Assembly: GCA_021775515.1 (NCBI GenBank)
Contig: JAJFHR010000436.1
Location: 1-7,325, forward strand
From: Hyphomicrobiales bacterium
GTDB lineage: Bacteria > Pseudomonadota > Alphaproteobacteria > Rhizobiales > JAJFHR01
Direction of reading: 5' to 3'
DNA length: 7,325 bases
The position numbers and the translations under genes are program-made. This document shows, piece after piece, positions 4,985-7,325 of the stretch (position 1 is its first letter; each line of letters opens with the position of its first letter). Below the pieces are notes generated by a model that saw only the letters and a list, made by a program, of their open reading frames with translations, was not told the DNA's origin and searched no databases.

Positions 4985-7051
4985 ATGTCTGTACGGGTTG
5001 AAGTGCGCGCAGAATCCATGATCGTGGCCCTCGATAACCCGCCGGTCAATACAATTGGACAAAAAACCCGAAAAGCCTTGCTGGAAATCTTCGTTGAACT
5101 GAAGCGCAAGGACAAAATATCACGGGTCGTATTGACCGGGTCAGCCCGCGCATTTGCCGCCGGTGCGGATGCCCGTGAATTTGACGGCCCGCCTCTTGAA
5201 CCTCACTTGCCCGATGTTGTTCAAGCAATCGAAACATGCGGAAAACCCTGTATCGCCGCGATAAGCGGCCCGGCACTTGGCGGCGGTTATGAATTGGCCC
5301 TGGCTTGCCTCTGCCGAATTGCTTCGCCCGATGCCTTGCTCGGCCTGCCCGAGGTAACCCTGGGCGTCGTTCCCGGCTCCGGCGGCACGCAACGCTTGCC
5401 GCGATTGATTGGCGTTGCCTCAGCCGTTCCCCTGATTTCCGAAGGCCGCATGGTGCGGGCAAAAGAGGCCTTGGGTCTTGGGCTTATAGATCGAATAGCG
5501 GATGACCCGGTCGACTGCGCCCTGACGTTGGATTTAACCTCTCTGGTTAAGCGGCAAAGGCTTGGAGAGGTCGCCAAACCGGCTGCAGATGACGCCGCAA
5601 TTGAGGCTGCCCGCGAGCGGGCAAACAAGCGCATGTCCGGCCAGATTGCCCCGCAGCGGGCGATTGATCTTGTCGCTCTCAGCGTTCATGCGAATTTTGA
5701 AGAGGCACTAAAACGCGAGCGCGAAACATTTCTTGCATTGCGCCAGACCGAGCAGGCCAGAGCCCTTCGTCACATCTTTTTTGCCGAACGTTCAGCCCGT
5801 CTGCCAAGCAATCTTAAGGCAGTATCACCGGTTGACATTAAACAGGCCGTGGTTGTTGGTGGTGGCACGATGGGAGCCTCAATCGCCTATGCGCTCAATT
5901 CCGCCGGGATCACCGTGGCGATTATTGAAACAGATGAAGAGGCCTGTGAACGCGCTAAGGCGAATGTGAGCAAATTATTCACCGATGCTATAAACCGCGG
6001 AATTGTGGACAAGAAAAAAGCAGCCGACCGCCAGTCAGCTATGTCCATTTTGGTCGGTTACGACAATATTCCGCCAGCCGATCTTGCCGTTGAAGCAGCT
6101 TTTGAAGATATGGCGGTAAAAAAGCAGGTTTTCACCAGCTTGGCGGCAACACTTCCTGCTCATTCAATCCTAGCGACAAATACGTCATATTTGGACATCA
6201 ACGAAATTGCCAGGAGTATTCCGGCGCCGGAGCGTGTTCTGGGTCTCCATTTTTTCAGTCCGGCTCACATTATGAAACTTCTTGAGATTGTCGTTGCGGA
6301 AAAAACCGGACCCGAAGCACTCGCGACAGCCTTTGGACTTGCGGCGCGGTTGCGGAAAATTCCGGTCCAGGCAGGTGTCTGCGATGGTTTCATCGGCAAT
6401 CGAATTCTAGCGCGCTACCGTGAGGTTGCCGACAGCATCATGATCGAAGGCTCGCTTCCCTGGGTGATTGACGAGATTATGGTCGATTTTGGTTATCCCA
6501 TGGGGCCTTATGAAGCTCAGGATTTATCCGGTCTTGATATTGCCCATGCCAATCGCCAACGCCTTGCGGCAACACGCGATCCTCGCCGGCGTTACGTGGC
6601 GATTGCTGATCGCATGGTCGAGGAAGGCCGGCTTGGCAAAAAAGCCGGCGTTGGCTGGTACAGGTATCCCGGCGGTGGGGGAGCCGTCATCGATCCCCTG
6701 TTAGAAGATTTGATCTGTGAAGAAGCACATTTTGCCAAAATCAGCCGCCGCGAGTTTACGCATGAAGAAATTTGCCAGCGCCTGCTGACAGCCATGATAA
6801 ACGAGGCATTCGACATTCTTGATGACAATATCGCAAGCAAGGCTGCTGACATAGACCTTGTGCTGGTGCATGGTTATGGCTTTCCACGCTGGCGCGGCGG
6901 GCTAATGCATTATGCTCAAAATATTGGTCTCGACAAAATTCTGGCGCGAGTAGAACAATATTCCAGGCAAGATCCGGCCAATTGGCAACCAAGCCCTTTG
7001 CTTCAACGTCTGGTGCAAGAGGGTGGCTCGTTGGCCGATTACAAAGCATAA
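4985..7051 (+). CDS. Fused enoyl-CoA hydratase / 3-hydroxyacyl-CoA dehydrogenase
   Basis: A 688-aa bifunctional beta-oxidation enzyme of the FadJ/FadB or peroxisomal multifunctional type. The N-terminal crotonase domain (about 1-190) has the oxyanion stretch AFAAGAD (56-62), GGGYELAL with Glu103, and LPEVTLGVVPGSGGTQRLP with Glu123; these correspond to the two catalytic Glu of enoyl-CoA hydratase. After a helical linker comes the NAD-binding domain with GGGTMG (292-297), then the dehydrogenase active site Ser401, His422, Glu434 and Asn472, whose spacing equals that of human 3-hydroxyacyl-CoA dehydrogenase (S137, H158, E170, N208). Two C-terminal helical domains follow, the second containing VHGYGFPRWRGG (628-639). 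Both activities look intact. In context it probably converts 2,3-dehydroadipyl-CoA via 3-hydroxyadipyl-CoA to 3-oxoadipyl-CoA (inference). Start: ATG 4985 with AAGGA (4973-4977). The thiolase gene follows after 31 bp, so the two are likely co-transcribed. Confidence 0.93.
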   Translation: MSVRVEVRAESMIVALDNPPVNTIGQKTRKALLEIFVELKRKDKISRVVLTGSARAFAAGADAREFDGPPLEPHLPDVVQAIETCGKPCIAAISGPALGGGYELALACLCRIASPDALLGLPEVTLGVVPGSGGTQRLPRLIGVASAVPLISEGRMVRAKEALGLGLIDRIADDPVDCALTLDLTSLVKRQRLGEVAKPAADDAAIEAARERANKRMSGQIAPQRAIDLVALSVHANFEEALKRERETFLALRQTEQARALRHIFFAERSARLPSNLKAVSPVDIKQAVVVGGGTMGASIAYALNSAGITVAIIETDEEACERAKANVSKLFTDAINRGIVDKKKAADRQSAMSILVGYDNIPPADLAVEAAFEDMAVKKQVFTSLAATLPAHSILATNTSYLDINEIARSIPAPERVLGLHFFSPAHIMKLLEIVVAEKTGPEALATAFGLAARLRKIPVQAGVCDGFIGNRILARYREVADSIMIEGSLPWVIDEIMVDFGYPMGPYEAQDLSGLDIAHANRQRLAATRDPRRRYVAIADRMVEEGRLGKKAGVGWYRYPGGGGAVIDPLLEDLICEEAHFAKISRREFTHEEICQRLLTAMINEAFDILDDNIASKAADIDLVLVHGYGFPRWRGGLMHYAQNIGLDKILARVEQYSRQDPANWQPSPLLQRLVQEGGSLADYKA

Positions 7052-7082
7052 AACAAAGCGCATTTAACCAAGGAAATTGATC

Positions 7083-7325
7083 ATGACGGAAGCCTTTATC
7101 TGCGATTATGTCCGCACCCCCATCGGGCGTTATGGCGGCGGTTTGTCGAGTGTACGGGCAGATGATCTTGCCGCCGAACCGCTTAAACAACTTCAGGCCA
7201 GAAATCCCGGCGTTGACTGGCAAGCACTTGATGAGGTGTATTTTGGTTGCGCTAATCAGGCAGGAGAGGACAATCGCAACGTCGCCCGCATGGCGTTGCT
7301 TCTCTCCGAGCTTCCTGTCACGGTG
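7083..7325 (+). CDS. pcaF: 3-oxoadipyl-CoA thiolase, 5' part (cut by window end)
   Basis: The first 81 codons of a thiolase that runs off the window; the full family length is about 400 aa. The N-terminus (AFICDYVRTPIGRYGGGLSS at residues 4-23, then VRADDLAAEPL) and FGCANQAGEDNRNVARMA (about 54-71) are characteristic of beta-ketoadipyl-CoA thiolases (PcaF/PaaJ), which split 3-oxoadipyl-CoA with CoA into succinyl-CoA and acetyl-CoA. The nucleophilic Cys, near residue 90 in this family, lies beyond the window. Start: ATG 7083 with AAGGA (7070-7074) at 8-bp spacing. It follows the fused hydratase/dehydrogenase and would carry out the next and last step of the pathway. Confidence 0.93.
   Translation, partial: MTEAFICDYVRTPIGRYGGGLSSVRADDLAAEPLKQLQARNPGVDWQALDEVYFGCANQAGEDNRNVARMALLLSELPVTV

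Noticed and set aside
4799..5062. Minus-strand 87-codon open frame crossing the operator and the start of the hydratase gene
   Set aside because: It overlaps the promoter, operator and 5' coding region of a well-supported gene and shows no known motif.
6756..7223. Long minus-strand open frame (155 codons) spanning the fusion gene end and the thiolase start
   Set aside because: It is antisense to two strongly supported genes, lacks homology that I recognise, and is the kind of frame expected opposite GC-rich coding sequence.

Overview
The window reads as part of a bacterial gene cluster for aerobic breakdown of benzoate through benzoyl-CoA (the 'box' pathway), followed by the beta-oxidation steps that turn the ring-opened C6 chain into acetyl-CoA and succinyl-CoA. 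The identification rests on BoxA (two Fe-S clusters joined to a flavin reductase), a BoxR/BzdR-type regulator (helix-turn-helix joined to a shikimate-kinase-like domain), and the start of a 3-oxoadipyl-CoA thiolase. Moderate GC, intact genes and tight spacing suggest a proteobacterium. An alphaproteobacterium is my guess from the look of the proteins, but the window cannot prove it.

Layout. Positions 7-1657 (+): boxA, overlapped at its 3' end by a hotdog-fold acyl-CoA thioesterase that probably starts at a TTG. Positions 1732-2655 (+): boxR. Positions 2706-3521 and 3612-4610 (both -): a PaaG-like enoyl-CoA isomerase/hydratase preceded by a zinc-free quinone-oxidoreductase-type MDR enzyme. Positions 4611-4984: a 374-bp divergent intergenic region rich in dyads. 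Positions 4985-7051 (+): a fused enoyl-CoA hydratase/3-hydroxyacyl-CoA dehydrogenase. Positions 7083 to the window end (+): the first 81 codons of a pcaF-type thiolase.

How the genes fit together (inference from family knowledge). BoxA passes NADPH electrons to the oxygenase BoxB, which is not in the window and probably lies upstream. BoxC and BoxD, also not seen here, would produce 3,4-dehydroadipyl-CoA. The PaaG-like protein can move the double bond to the 2,3 position. The fused enzyme then hydrates and oxidises the product to 3-oxoadipyl-CoA, and the thiolase cleaves it. The thioesterase probably releases CoA from stalled benzoyl-CoA or related thioesters. The MDR enzyme has no obvious place in the known pathway.

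Regulation. Two 32-bp elements, 25/32 identical by eye, contain TGCA words exactly 19 bp apart. One (3544-3575) lies before the PaaG-like gene and the other (4922-4953) before the fused hydratase/dehydrogenase gene. The left half of the element (TGCACTAT) recurs just before boxR. This looks like a BoxR regulon with autoregulation that includes the lower-pathway genes. A perfect 10-bp-arm inverted repeat (4827-4856) and a second dyad (4773-4802) in the divergent region do not match this motif and remain unexplained. I see no RNA genes, mobile elements or CRISPR arrays.
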